NCBI GenBank assembly: GCA_905215385.1
Contig: CAJMPY010000009.1
Location: forward strand, 1-64,000
DNA: 64,000 nucleotides
Direction: 5' to 3'
Source: an uncultured bacterium
GTDB lineage: Bacteria; Actinomycetota; Coriobacteriia; Coriobacteriales; Coriobacteriaceae
Shown: piece by piece, positions 1 to 8,250 of the stretch
Numbering within the stretch: position 1 is the first letter of the stretch
How the letters are laid out: every line of letters begins with the position of its first letter
Translations under genes and position numbers: made by a program
Notes under the pieces: generated by a model
The model's database searches: none
What the model saw: the letters and a program-made list of their open reading frames with translations, nothing else
What the model was told of the DNA's origin: nothing

Positions 1-27
1 GGCCCGTGGGTTATACCCTAAGAGCAA

Positions 28-49
28 ACCACCCTTTTTAAGGGTGGTT
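28..49. repeat. Short hairpin at window start
   Basis: An ACCACCC arm and its complement flank a T/A-rich loop. This could be the terminator stem of a gene that ends before the window, but no T-run follows on either strand. The rest of positions 1-372 shows no convincing gene. Confidence 0.35.
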
Positions 50-184
50 CTGATTTGATGCACTTTGTTTCGATAGAACGATCGCCCTGGCGCATCTTCG
101 CCCAGAATCCCCGCGCCTTCGGGAACGCAAGTAAAATCTAATAAGTCTATCTGTCTGAACAACAGCTTTGTTGCGCAACACCTG

Positions 185-213
185 TTCAACGAGACAGGGG
201 GTTAGGTTATACT
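185..213 (+). promoter_or_regulatory. Possible promoter of the Rrf2 gene
   Basis: A TATACT -10-like box at 208-213 lies 17 bases after TTCAAC at 185-190. This would give a leader of about 150 nt before the ATG at 373. The assignment rests only on similarity to the consensus. Confidence 0.3.
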
Positions 214-372
214 AAATTGCACTGTAGGCCGCATCTGATGCATTTCGCTCCAAGCGCGGCACTCAGTGGATATCCGATTTACCATTTGGATGTCCTGCGG
301 TCATTTAGCGTCTCGACACAAGCTCGGCCCCGGAGCTCGTTCGAGCTGTTCGTATTCCTTGAAAGGGGAAAA

Positions 373-858
373 ATGGACATATCGAGGAAGACTGATTACG
401 CCCTTCGTATGCTGGCGATGCTTGCCGAGGATCCGGAGCGTTTGCTTTCTGTTCGCACCGCTGCCGAAGAGGTCAATGTTCCGTATTCGTTTGCCCGCTC
501 GATTCAGCACGGTTTGGTCCAGGCCGGTATTGTGGAGAGCCTGCGTGGCGTCCACGGTGGCATGCGTCTCAAGGTCAGTCCGGACGACGTCACCATCCGC
601 CAGGTCGTCGAGGCCGTTCAGGGCCCTATGGTTATGAATGATTGCACCGCACCCGATGGCGACTGTGCACGCATGGGCACGTGCTGCTATCATCCCCTGT
701 GGGCCGGAGCTCAAGCGTTGATGCGCGATTACCTCGATTCCGTTTCGCTCGGCGACATCGTCGCTCACCGCCAGTTCCCGGCCGTCGATCCCAAATTCGC
801 CGACCGCGAAGCGTTTCCCGAGTACGCCACCTGCGCGTGCGCTTGCCGGGAGGAATAG
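373..858 (+). CDS. Rrf2 family transcriptional regulator
   Basis: A 161-residue regulator opening MDISRKTDYALRML, the typical start of Rrf2 winged-helix proteins (IscR, NsrR, RirA). Residues 1-65 form the DNA-binding winged helix. The middle part has CTAPDGDCARMGTC, three cysteines spaced C-x6-C-x5-C, close to the Fe-S ligand layout of IscR and NsrR, so an iron-sulfur sensor is plausible. The C-terminus carries another cysteine group, CACAC. The ATG at 373 follows AAAGGGG; an in-frame start at 217 would add a tail that does not look like the family. The next gene, a DNA glycosylase, begins 21 bases downstream and is probably co-transcribed. The signal sensed and the target genes cannot be read from here. 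Confidence 0.88.
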   Translation: MDISRKTDYALRMLAMLAEDPERLLSVRTAAEEVNVPYSFARSIQHGLVQAGIVESLRGVHGGMRLKVSPDDVTIRQVVEAVQGPMVMNDCTAPDGDCARMGTCCYHPLWAGAQALMRDYLDSVSLGDIVAHRQFPAVDPKFADREAFPEYATCACACREE

Positions 859-879
859 CGCCGCATAAGGAGCATAGAT

Positions 880-1785
880 ATGATTCAGGACCCCTTTCGT
901 TCGATGATTCGTTCGGAAGGGGTCCTGCGTTATCGCGACCTTCCGTGGCGCCGCACGCGCGATCCGTACATCATTTGGCTTTCCGAGGTCATGTTGCAGC
1001 AAACACAGGTGCCACGCGTGGAGACGCGTATGCCGGCGTGGCTCGATCGCTTTCCGACCGTGCAGGCGCTTGCCCAAGCCGCGCCTTCCGATGTTTTGGA
1101 CGCTTGGCAGGGCATGGGCTACAACCGACGCGCTCTGGCGCTCCACAAGGCCGCTCAGCGCGTTGTGGAGGACTGGGACGGTGAGTTTCCGCGTGAGACG
1201 CGTGACTTGGTCGCTCTGCCTGGTATTGGCCCGGCAACGGCGCAAGGTATCCGGTCGTTTGCGTTTGACCTTCCAGGCGTGTATCTGGAGACCAACGTGC
1301 GCACGGTCTTTCTGCATCACTTCTTTCCCGATGTACCGGCTGTTCCCGACCGCGAGCTGGTGCCGCTGATTCAGGCGGCCTGTCCGGCGGTCCCCGGTGC
1401 GGCGACCGACGAGATCGCTCCCTTTGCCGTGCCGCTCGATGATGCCGACACGCCGCGCGCGTGGTATTACGCGTTGCTGGATTACGGCGCATATCTAAAA
1501 AAGACGTTGCCCAATCCGTCCAGGCGCTCGGCGGGCTATAGCCGTCAATCAAAGTTTGAGGGCTCACGTCGCCAAAAGCGCGCGCATATCGTGCGCATGT
1601 TGCTGGCAGCGCGCGATGGCCAACCGGCGGGGATTACGCTTGCTGATGCCGTGGTGGGCGTTAACGATATGGAAGCGGCGGCTGGGCGCGGGCCGGTCGA
1701 GCGCGAGCTTGTCGCGGGCATTCTGGCCGACCTGGAGCGTGAGGGCTTTTGCCGAGCCGAGGGCGATCGCTGGCTGAGCATTTAG
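880..1785 (+). CDS. MutY-like HhH-GPD DNA glycosylase lacking the Fe-S cluster
   Basis: A 301-residue base-excision-repair glycosylase of the HhH-GPD superfamily. It has the MutY-like segment IIWLSEVMLQQTQV (residues 31-44, with the Glu at 36) and a helix-hairpin-helix LPGIGPATA (113-121). In MutY the hairpin is followed by a catalytic Asp in DGNV; here the segment reads LETNV, with Glu at that place. The C-terminal C-x6-C-x2-C-x5-C cluster motif is absent, replaced by a basic stretch around LKKTLPNPSRRSA. The protein is also shorter than classic MutY and lacks its C-terminal NUDIX-like domain. It probably acts on mismatched or damaged bases, but adenine specificity is not proven. RBS ATAAGGAG precedes the ATG. 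A true endonuclease III lies at 7428. Confidence 0.8.
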   Translation: MIQDPFRSMIRSEGVLRYRDLPWRRTRDPYIIWLSEVMLQQTQVPRVETRMPAWLDRFPTVQALAQAAPSDVLDAWQGMGYNRRALALHKAAQRVVEDWDGEFPRETRDLVALPGIGPATAQGIRSFAFDLPGVYLETNVRTVFLHHFFPDVPAVPDRELVPLIQAACPAVPGAATDEIAPFAVPLDDADTPRAWYYALLDYGAYLKKTLPNPSRRSAGYSRQSKFEGSRRQKRAHIVRMLLAARDGQPAGITLADAVVGVNDMEAAAGRGPVERELVAGILADLEREGFCRAEGDRWLSI

Positions 1786-1790
1786 CCCGT

Positions 1791-1828
1791 GGAAATCTGA
1801 AGAACAGGATTGTAAGGTTTAGATTTCC
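1791..1828. repeat. Small inverted repeat after the glycosylase gene
   Basis: GGAAATCT at 1791-1798 is complemented by AGATTTCC at 1821-1828. It may end the upstream transcript or mark a regulator site before rubrerythrin. There is no T-run. Confidence 0.3.
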
Positions 1829-1899
1829 GACATGAGGGCATCCTAAAGACGAGGCCGCTCGAAGCCTACGGGCGGCATGCGTTGAAGGGAAGTACACCT

Positions 1900-2439
1900 A
1901 TGGATTTTGAGAATTCCCAAACCAAGAAGAACCTCGAGACCGCTTTTGCCGGTGAGTCCCAGGCACACACCAAGTATCGCTACTATGCCTCCAAGGCAAA
2001 GAAGGACGGCTACGTTCAGATCTCGAACATCTTTGCCGAGACGGCTGGCAACGAGTCCGAGCACGCCAAACTGTGGTTTAAGTATCTGCACGATGGCGCC
2101 GTCCCCGATACCCTGGACAATCTGCGCGATGCCGCCGCGGGTGAGAACTACGAGTGGACCACGATGTACGACGAGTTTGCCAAGACCGCCGAGGAAGAGG
2201 GCTTTGCCGAGATTGCCGCAAAGTTCCGTGGTGTCGCCGCCGTCGAGAAGGCCCACGAGGAGCGCTACAACAAGCTCGTCGAGCGCATTGAGTCGGGCGA
2301 GGTGTTTGAGCGCGAGGGCGTAAAGGTGTGGAAGTGCCTGAACTGCGGACATCTGCACGTTGGTGCCGAGGCACCTGAGGTGTGCCCGGTGTGTAACCAC
2401 CCCAAGGCGTACTTTGAGGAGCAGGTGGTGAACTACTAG
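1900..2439 (+). CDS. rbr: Rubrerythrin
   Basis: A 179-residue non-heme iron protein that reduces hydrogen peroxide in anaerobes. Residues 1-140 form the ferritin-like four-helix di-iron domain, with the early Glu in AGESQAHTKY and an ExxH motif (ESEH, 52-55). Residues 146-165 form the rubredoxin-like Fe(Cys)4 domain, with Cys at 146, 149, 162 and 165. Length and domain order match canonical rubrerythrins. The ATG at 1900 was chosen over an in-frame TTG at 1882, because the family starts close to MDFENSQTKKNLETAF. The gene is followed by a long hairpin and a strong terminator, so it is probably a single-gene unit. The nearby Rrf2 regulator is a candidate controller, but no operator was identified. 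Confidence 0.96.
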   Translation: MDFENSQTKKNLETAFAGESQAHTKYRYYASKAKKDGYVQISNIFAETAGNESEHAKLWFKYLHDGAVPDTLDNLRDAAAGENYEWTTMYDEFAKTAEEEGFAEIAAKFRGVAAVEKAHEERYNKLVERIESGEVFEREGVKVWKCLNCGHLHVGAEAPEVCPVCNHPKAYFEEQVVNY

Positions 2440-2458
2440 CGCTTGGCGCTGGCTGCTG

Positions 2459-2548
2459 CGGAGCGCAGGGCGGGGAAATACCTTTCCCTCTCGCTCACGG
2501 CTTCGCAGAGTCGCGCGAGGCAAAGGTATTTCCCCGCCTTGCGCTCCG
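2459..2548. repeat. Long palindrome with 26-bp arms after rubrerythrin
   Basis: Arms at 2459-2484 and 2523-2548 are complementary at 25 of 26 positions. They enclose a 38-base loop that can itself pair in part. A transcript of rubrerythrin would carry a very stable hairpin here, upstream of the T-run terminator at 2599. I did not see a second copy in the window. Confidence 0.8.
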
Positions 2549-2598
2549 GCGTTGGGTCGTCGCGTGCTCGATACAGAAAAGCTGATAAAAAAGGTTGT

Positions 2599-2629
2599 GT
2601 GCCGCCCCTTTTTGGGGCGGCACGTTTTT
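2599..2629 (+). terminator. Rho-independent terminator
   Basis: A ten-base stem GTGCCGCCCC / GGGGCGGCAC with a T5 loop is followed by GTTTTT. It probably ends the rubrerythrin transcript. Confidence 0.85.
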
Positions 2630-2722
2630 GTGGGGTCCCGGTCTCCACAATTTTCGTCAAGCTATTGGTTAGATTTTGGTCAGTTGGCGTAAGGGTGGAA
2701 GGCCAAAAGATTGTTGGCGAAA

Positions 2723-2764
2723 AAAGCTCAGAGAAAGTGCTGGTAGGGGAGTTGTTGAGCTTTT
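2723..2764. repeat. Spaced palindrome in the 2630-2880 gap
   Basis: AAAAGCTCA at the left and TGAGCTTTT at the right enclose about 24 bases. The gap 2630-2880 holds nothing else I recognise. Confidence 0.3.
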
Positions 2765-2880
2765 CGACAGCTTTTGAGCAAAAGAAACTTTGTGGCTATT
2801 GCCGGCGATTGCGTTGTCGCGGTCATGGCGGTGCGGGATGCTGGTCGTAAGCGTCGAATGCTCCGATTTTGGAGGCCAGC

Positions 2881-3315
2881 ATGGATCTGTTTCTTGAGAC
2901 TCCGCAGCAACAAGCTGAGCGCATGCTGCGTCAGCAGCAACGACTCATGGAGATGCAAATGCAAGGGGTTGCCAACCAGGCGCCCGTGCAAAACGTCGTG
3001 CCCGCTGCTGTACCTGCAGCTGTGCCCGGGTGTGAATCGGCGCCAGAGGCCTATTCCGTACAGCAAGATTCATATGCGCAGGAGCTCGCGTTCGACAAGC
3101 ATCGTGCGCGTCGCCGTCGCTGGGCCCAGCGCCTGCGTACGTTGGCGATGATCGTGCTCATCCCGTTGGGGCTTGCGGCCATCTTTCTGGCGTCGTATGC
3201 CCTCACGTGCATCCTCAACGGTGCATCGCCCAACGAGGTGCTCCAACATCTAGCGGCCCTGGGCCAGCGCCTAGATGACGTCATAACAACCATCCGCGCC
3301 GGCTGGGAGAGCTAG
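2881..3315 (+). CDS. Small single-pass membrane protein of unknown function
   Basis: A 144-residue protein I do not recognise. Residues 1-30 are rich in Gln and Met (QQQAERMLRQQQRLMEMQMQ) and could form a coiled coil. A Pro/Ala/Val-rich stretch follows, then a strongly basic patch (HRARRRRWAQR) and one hydrophobic segment, about residues 87-111. The tail is mildly amphipathic. The positive-inside rule predicts a cytoplasmic N-terminus. The ATG at 2881 was chosen because GGAGG at 2871-2875 sits at the right distance; an in-frame TTG at 2869 would have no ribosome binding site. Neighbours give no clue to its role. Confidence 0.6.
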   Translation: MDLFLETPQQQAERMLRQQQRLMEMQMQGVANQAPVQNVVPAAVPAAVPGCESAPEAYSVQQDSYAQELAFDKHRARRRRWAQRLRTLAMIVLIPLGLAAIFLASYALTCILNGASPNEVLQHLAALGQRLDDVITTIRAGWES

Positions 3316-3463
3316 CGTTTGTCGCATTAGGACTTCTAGGGTGTAGGGATTATCGCCACGAGTGGAATCCTTGCATCCTGTGGGTCCTGTCGTGCGACTG
3401 AATAGTATTATTGAAGATGAATAATAATAAGGGATACAGGTAATACAAAAAGGAGGTGCTCGG

Positions 3464-4027
3464 TTGAATCTGACCTTTGAGGGATTCTTAAAAGGCTATT
3501 GCCGAGAGCTATCCGGACAGCAGTCGCTGAGTTTTAGAAAATTGGTTGAGCAGGCGACGACGGATGCGCCGCGCGTGGCGGAGGCTCTGTTTTTGCTCGC
3601 TTTGGCGCAAGGAAAAGCCGAATACGTTCTGGGTTTATCCGAGGGCTCGTGGATGGAACGGGATTATCGAGACGTTTTATCCTTGTACGGTCAAGCGGGT
3701 AGCATGGCGTCTCTATGCGCCAAAAGTGAGCTCCCTAATCGTTATGCCAACGTTTGGCGTGCGTATAGAGCGGTGAAGGAAAAGCCGGCGGCCGATAGAA
3801 GGGTGAACGCCCTGATGAGAAAGAAAACGCTGGAAGCATTGGAGGAATCGGGTGTAACGCGCTATGGCCTCTGCCGTGCTCTGCGCCTGAATAAAGGAAA
3901 CGTATACGCATACTTGGCCGGCGATGACTCAAAGGTGAGCAGGAAAACGGCGCGCCGCATTATGGAATATGCGGAGGAGAGGGGCGCCCAAGAAGGGGCC
4001 GGGCGCCCGGTGTGTGTGGCGGGGTAA
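3464..4027 (+). CDS. Putative helix-turn-helix DNA-binding protein
   Basis: A 187-residue protein starting at TTG, supported by a near-perfect AAAGGAGG eight bases upstream. The C-terminal half holds a segment like a HTH (VTRYGLCRALRLNKGNVYAYL, then SRKTARRIMEYA, about residues 130-172), as in Cro/XRE-like regulators. The N-terminal half is helical with no recognised domain. Codon use is less GC-biased than in the neighbours, which hints at recent transfer. It stands 51 bases before rmuC. It could be a lone regulator or the antitoxin-like half of a broken pair; no toxin gene is next to it. An AT-rich stretch at 3400-3435 upstream is a likely promoter. Confidence 0.55.
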   Translation: MNLTFEGFLKGYCRELSGQQSLSFRKLVEQATTDAPRVAEALFLLALAQGKAEYVLGLSEGSWMERDYRDVLSLYGQAGSMASLCAKSELPNRYANVWRAYRAVKEKPAADRRVNALMRKKTLEALEESGVTRYGLCRALRLNKGNVYAYLAGDDSKVSRKTARRIMEYAEERGAQEGAGRPVCVAG

Positions 4028-4078
4028 GATTGATCGCGGTTTTGATTGATGATCGATTGGGTTTGTTGGGCGGAGTTT

Positions 4079-5434
4079 ATGTCTGCAATTGATATTGCAC
4101 TTATTGTGATTGCTTTGGTGGCGGTGGGGGTCGCTGCGGCCTGTGCCCTGCAGCTCAAGGGCCTTCGTGCCGAGTTGCGGGAGCGTGGCGACAGTAGCGC
4201 GGAAACGCTGGCAGCACTCGAGCAGGCCAACAACGCGCTCGATGCCCTGAACGTCGCGCTGGCCGAAACACGCCGCACGGCCAATGCCATCGCGCAGCAG
4301 CAGACGACCGATGCGGCCGTGGAGCAGCAACGTTACCTGGCCATCGCACGCGAGTTCTCGCAAGCTGGTGACCGGATGGATGACCTGCGCCGTGAGACGG
4401 CCCAACAGCTCGGCGCCAATCGCGAGGGCATCGAGCATCGCCTGGACAAGGTGCGCGAGACGGTCGATGCTCAGCTGGGCGCCATCCGCAAAGACAACAA
4501 CGTGCAGCTCGATCAGATGCGCGCGACGGTGGACGAGAAGCTCTCTCGCACGCTCAACGACCGTCTGTCTGCATCGTTTAAGCAGGTGAGCGACCAGCTC
4601 GAGGCCGTGTACAAGGGCCTGGGCGACATGCAATCTATCGCCACTGGCGTGGGCGACCTTAAGCGCGTGCTGGGTAACGTCAAGGCGCGCGGCATTTTGG
4701 GCGAGGTGCAGCTGGGCGCGATCCTGGCGGATATCCTCACACCCGATCAGTATCTGGAAAACGTTGCCACCAGGCCCGGCGCCTCGGAGCGTGTTGAGTT
4801 TGCCGTCAAGCTGCCGGTAGACGAGGGCGACCCCGTACTGCTGCCGATTGACTCCAAATTCCCGGGCGACGCGTACGAGCATCTGCTCGATGCCCAGGAG
4901 TCGGGCGACGCGGATGCCGTCGCCGCCGCGCGCAAGACGCTTGACGCTATGGTCAAGCGTGAGGCAAAGGACATCTGCGAAAAGTATCTGAGCGTGCCCG
5001 TGACCACCAACTTTGGCATCATGTTCGTTCCGTTTGAGGGGCTGTACGCTGAGGTCGTCAGCCGCCCCGGGCTTATCGAGACCCTGGGCCGCGACTATCA
5101 TGTCAACGTTGCCGGCCCTAGCACCATGGCGGCCATTCTCAACAGCCTGCAGATGAGTTACCAAACGTTTAAGCTGCAAAAACGCACCGACGATGTACTG
5201 CGCGTGCTCTCCGCTGTCAAGGCCGAGCTGCCGCGCTATCAAAAGGCGCTGCGCCGCGCCCAGCAGCAGATCGAGACCGCGGGCAAAACGGTCGAGGGTA
5301 TCATCACCACGCGCACCAACGTCATGGAGCGCAAGCTCAAGGACATCGACGCGCTGGAAGACGCCGACCAAGCCGATGAGATCTTGGGGCTCACGCCCGC
5401 GAGCCTTCTCGCGGACCAAGAAGACGAGGACTAA
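4079..5434 (+). CDS. rmuC: DNA recombination protein RmuC
   Basis: A 451-residue RmuC family protein. An N-terminal hydrophobic helix (about residues 4-25) anchors it or starts the structure. Residues 30-165 form a long coiled coil rich in Glu, Gln and Arg. The RmuC nuclease-like domain follows, with the typical GNVKARGILGEVQLGAIL, LPIDSKFPGDAYE and FGIMFVPFEGLYAEV segments. In E. coli RmuC limits inversion between short inverted repeats, and that would fit the palindrome-rich intergenic DNA here, although the link is only suggestive. The ATG at 4079 follows GCGGAG. Upstream in-frame starts at 4046 and 4049 lack a ribosome binding site. A terminator lies just downstream. Confidence 0.93.
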   Translation: MSAIDIALIVIALVAVGVAAACALQLKGLRAELRERGDSSAETLAALEQANNALDALNVALAETRRTANAIAQQQTTDAAVEQQRYLAIAREFSQAGDRMDDLRRETAQQLGANREGIEHRLDKVRETVDAQLGAIRKDNNVQLDQMRATVDEKLSRTLNDRLSASFKQVSDQLEAVYKGLGDMQSIATGVGDLKRVLGNVKARGILGEVQLGAILADILTPDQYLENVATRPGASERVEFAVKLPVDEGDPVLLPIDSKFPGDAYEHLLDAQESGDADAVAAARKTLDAMVKREAKDICEKYLSVPVTTNFGIMFVPFEGLYAEVVSRPGLIETLGRDYHVNVAGPSTMAAILNSLQMSYQTFKLQKRTDDVLRVLSAVKAELPRYQKALRRAQQQIETAGKTVEGIITTRTNVMERKLKDIDALEDADQADEILGLTPASLLADQEDED

Positions 5435-5445
5435 TTGCAACAAGA

Positions 5446-5486
5446 CGGTGGGGCACCGGCGCAAACGCGGGCGCCCCACCGCTTTT
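5446..5486 (+). terminator. Terminator after rmuC
   Basis: CGGTGGGGC pairs with GCCCCACCG around a GC-rich loop, followed by CTTTT. Confidence 0.7.
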
Positions 5487-5561
5487 CGTATCGCACTTGT
5501 CTGAAGCGTGCTCCAATGTGCAACAATGGCGTTTCGCCCTATCAGACGCGAAAGGAAGCCC

Positions 5562-7364
5562 ATGTCTCAGAGAAGCACCAGCCCGCTCAAACGCTCCACC
5601 GTGCGCCGCACGCTACAGCGTTTTTGGGACGTCACGCGCACGCAGCCGCTGATTGTCTTTCTCTCGGTGTTCTCGTCGGCGGGCTACATCTTTTTGCTGA
5701 CGTTTGCCAATACCTATGTGATGGCCCTCATTGTCGACCGCGTTCAAGCCGGTCCCGTGGCGGGTGACCAGGTGTTTGAGGTCTTCGGCCCCTATATCCT
5801 GGCGCTCGTACTCGTTAACCTGGTGGGTCAGATCCTCTCCAAGCTGCAGGACTACACCGTCTACAAGCTCGAGATCGCGGGCAACTATCACCTGGCGCGC
5901 CTGTGCTTCGACACACTCTCCAACCAATCCATGACATTCCATACCAGCCGCTTTGGCGGATCGCTTGTGAGCCAGACGAGCCGTTTTATGAGCGGTTACA
6001 CGGGTCTGGTCGACGTGACGGTGTATTCGCTCATCCCCACCATCACCTCGGTCATCTGCACCGTGGCCGCACTCGCCCCGGTGGTGCCGACGTTTACCGT
6101 GATCCTGGTGTGCATCATGGTCGTCTACATTGCGTTTGTCTGGCTTATGTACAAGCGCATCATGCCGCTTTCGGCCGCGACGTCCGCCGCGCAAAACAAG
6201 CTCTCGGGCGTGCTGTCCGACGCGGTCACGAACATCCTGGCCGTCAAGACCTGCGGGCGCGAGGACTTTGAACGCGATCTGTTCGACGCCGCCGATCGTG
6301 CCGCGCGCGACGCCGAGACGGTCTCGATGCACGCCATGATGCAGCGCAACTTTACGACCTCGGGCCTTATCGTCATCACCATGGCCGTGGTGAGTGTGTT
6401 TGTGGCGGGCGGCAACGCGTGGTTTGGCATCTCGGCCGGCTCGCTCGTCATGATCTTTACCTACACCTATAACCTCACCATGCGTCTGAACTACGTGAGT
6501 TCCATGATGCAGCGCATCAACCGCGCTTTGGGCGATGCGGCCGAGATGACGCGCGTGCTGGACGAGCCGCGTCTGGTGGCAGACGACGAGAACGCTCCCG
6601 AGCTTAAAGTGACCGAAGGTGCGATTGATTTTGAGCACCTGAGCTTTGCATATCGTGACGCCGCGGCGGGCGAGAACGTGTTCGACGACCTGACGCTTCA
6701 CGTGGCGGCGGGCCAGCGCGTGGGCCTGGTGGGTAAATCGGGCTCGGGCAAGTCGACGCTTACCAAGCTGTTGCTGCGCTTGGACGATGTGCAGGGCGGC
6801 CGCGTGCTCGTGGACGGCCAGAACGTCTCGCGCTGTACGCAGCAGAGCCTTCGCCGCCAGGTTGCCTACGTGCCGCAGGAGGCGCTGCTGTTTCACCGCT
6901 CCATTCGCGAAAACATTGCCTACGGTCGTCCCAACGCCACTGATGAGCAGATTCGTGAGGCGGCGCGCCTGGCCAATGCCCTGGAGTTTATCGACCGCTT
7001 GCCCCGTGGCTTTGACACCATGGTGGGCGAGCGTGGCGTTAAGCTCTCGGGCGGCCAGCGTCAGCGTGTGGCTATCGCCCGCGCCATCCTAACCGACGCG
7101 CCGATTCTGGTGCTCGATGAGGCGACCTCTGCCCTCGACAGCGAGTCCGAGGCGCTGGTGCAGGAGGCGCTCGAAAACCTGATGCGTGGACGTACCTCCA
7201 TTGTGGTGGCGCACCGCCTGTCCACCGTGGCGGCGCTCGATCGCATTGTGGTGCTGGCGGATGGCGAGATCGTCGAGGACGGCACGCATGTGCAGCTCGT
7301 CGAGGCGGGCGGCGAGTACGCGAGCCTGTGGAGTCGTCAGACCGGCGCATTCTTGGAGGCGTAA
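5562..7364 (+). CDS. ABC transporter, fused membrane and ATP-binding domains
   Basis: A 600-residue half-exporter of the MsbA/LmrA type. Residues 20-320 contain about six membrane helices. The ATP-binding domain occupies 360-600, with Walker A GKSGSGKST, signature LSGGQRQRVAIARA, Walker B ILVLDEATSALD and the H-loop AHRLST. All catalytic motifs are intact. It would work as a homodimer in the membrane. Exporters of this type carry lipids, peptides or drugs; the substrate cannot be read from the sequence, and no partner half-transporter, peptidase domain or biosynthetic cluster is next to it. The ATG at 5562 follows AAAGGAAG. The endonuclease III gene begins 63 bases downstream. Confidence 0.93.
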   Translation: MSQRSTSPLKRSTVRRTLQRFWDVTRTQPLIVFLSVFSSAGYIFLLTFANTYVMALIVDRVQAGPVAGDQVFEVFGPYILALVLVNLVGQILSKLQDYTVYKLEIAGNYHLARLCFDTLSNQSMTFHTSRFGGSLVSQTSRFMSGYTGLVDVTVYSLIPTITSVICTVAALAPVVPTFTVILVCIMVVYIAFVWLMYKRIMPLSAATSAAQNKLSGVLSDAVTNILAVKTCGREDFERDLFDAADRAARDAETVSMHAMMQRNFTTSGLIVITMAVVSVFVAGGNAWFGISAGSLVMIFTYTYNLTMRLNYVSSMMQRINRALGDAAEMTRVLDEPRLVADDENAPELKVTEGAIDFEHLSFAYRDAAAGENVFDDLTLHVAAGQRVGLVGKSGSGKSTLTKLLLRLDDVQGGRVLVDGQNVSRCTQQSLRRQVAYVPQEALLFHRSIRENIAYGRPNATDEQIREAARLANALEFIDRLPRGFDTMVGERGVKLSGGQRQRVAIARAILTDAPILVLDEATSALDSESEALVQEALENLMRGRTSIVVAHRLSTVAALDRIVVLADGEIVEDGTHVQLVEAGGEYASLWSRQTGAFLEA

Positions 7365-7427
7365 GCGTCTCGGACGTGGGACAATTGTGCCTATCAGTTT
7401 ATTGTGCCGTTGAGCCGAGGAGTCGTT

Positions 7428-8093
7428 ATGCCACGCGAGACCAATGCCGCCAAGCGCGAGCGCGCCATCGAGGTGTGTGAGCGCCTCAACCGTCGCTATG
7501 GCCCGGTCGAGTGCTTTTTGGACCACGAGAATCCCTTCCGCCTGCTGATCGCGGTGCTGCTTTCGGCGCAAACGACCGATGCGCAGGTCAACAAGGTGAC
7601 GCCGCGGCTGTTTGCCCAGTGGCCCACGCCCGAGGCCATGGCCGGGGCGAGCGTGGCTGACGTGGCGGACACCATCAGGTCACTCGGCTTCTACAAGAGC
7701 AAAGCCAAGCATGCCGTCGAGGCCGCGCAGATGATCGTCGCCGACTATGGCGGCGAGGTGCCGGCCGACATGAAGGGACTCGTGAAGCTGCCGGGCGTGG
7801 GACGCAAGACGGCGAACATCGTGCTCAACGTGGGGTATGGCATCGTGGAGGGCATTGCGGTGGACACGCACGTCAACCGCATTGCGCACCGCCTGATGCT
7901 GAGCCCCAAGACGCATGCCAAGGAGCCGCTCAAGACCGAGCAGGATCTGCTCAAGATTTTGCCGCGCGAGTATTGGGAGTCGGTCAACCACCAGTGGATC
8001 ACCTTCGGTCGCGAGATCTGCGACGCCCGCAAACCCAAGTGTGACGAGTGTCCGCTGGCAGATTTGTGCCCCAGCGTGCGCGTAGCGGGGTAG
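7428..8093 (+). CDS. nth: Endonuclease III
   Basis: A 221-residue DNA glycosylase/AP lyase that removes oxidised pyrimidines. It has LLSAQTTDAQVNKVTP near the N-terminus, the helix-hairpin-helix LPGVGRKTANIVLN with the catalytic Lys 127, and VDTHVNR with the catalytic Asp 146. The 4Fe-4S ligands C198, C205, C208 and C214 are in perfect C-x6-C-x2-C-x5-C spacing. Length matches E. coli Nth. The ATG at 7428 follows CCGAGGAG; an in-frame start at 7404 is too far upstream. This intact enzyme contrasts with the cluster-less glycosylase at 880. The repair gene mfd follows after a hairpin. Confidence 0.96.
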   Translation: MPRETNAAKRERAIEVCERLNRRYGPVECFLDHENPFRLLIAVLLSAQTTDAQVNKVTPRLFAQWPTPEAMAGASVADVADTIRSLGFYKSKAKHAVEAAQMIVADYGGEVPADMKGLVKLPGVGRKTANIVLNVGYGIVEGIAVDTHVNRIAHRLMLSPKTHAKEPLKTEQDLLKILPREYWESVNHQWITFGREICDARKPKCDECPLADLCPSVRVAG

Positions 8094-8197
8094 GGCGGAA
8101 CGCATCTTCGTCTGGCGTTTTTTGCGGGGCTGGGTTTGCCCTTGAGCCGGAGTCCTCTCCATGCGCTACCATGACAGACAATGTATTTGACGTACGA

Positions 8198-8226
8198 CCC
8201 GCCGAGCTTGCCCCGGCGGGCTTTTG
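8198..8226 (+). terminator. Hairpin with short T-run between nth and mfd
   Basis: CCCGCCG pairs with CGGCGGG around a nine-base loop, followed by CTTTTGG. It could terminate nth or attenuate mfd, whose start lies 25 bases on. Confidence 0.55.
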
Positions 8227-8250
8227 GCGTTGCGATGCCGGAGGAACAGC

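Noticed and set aside
217..372. An N-terminal extension of the Rrf2 regulator
   Set aside because: The family begins at MDISRKTDYALRML, and the ATG at 373 has a good ribosome binding site.
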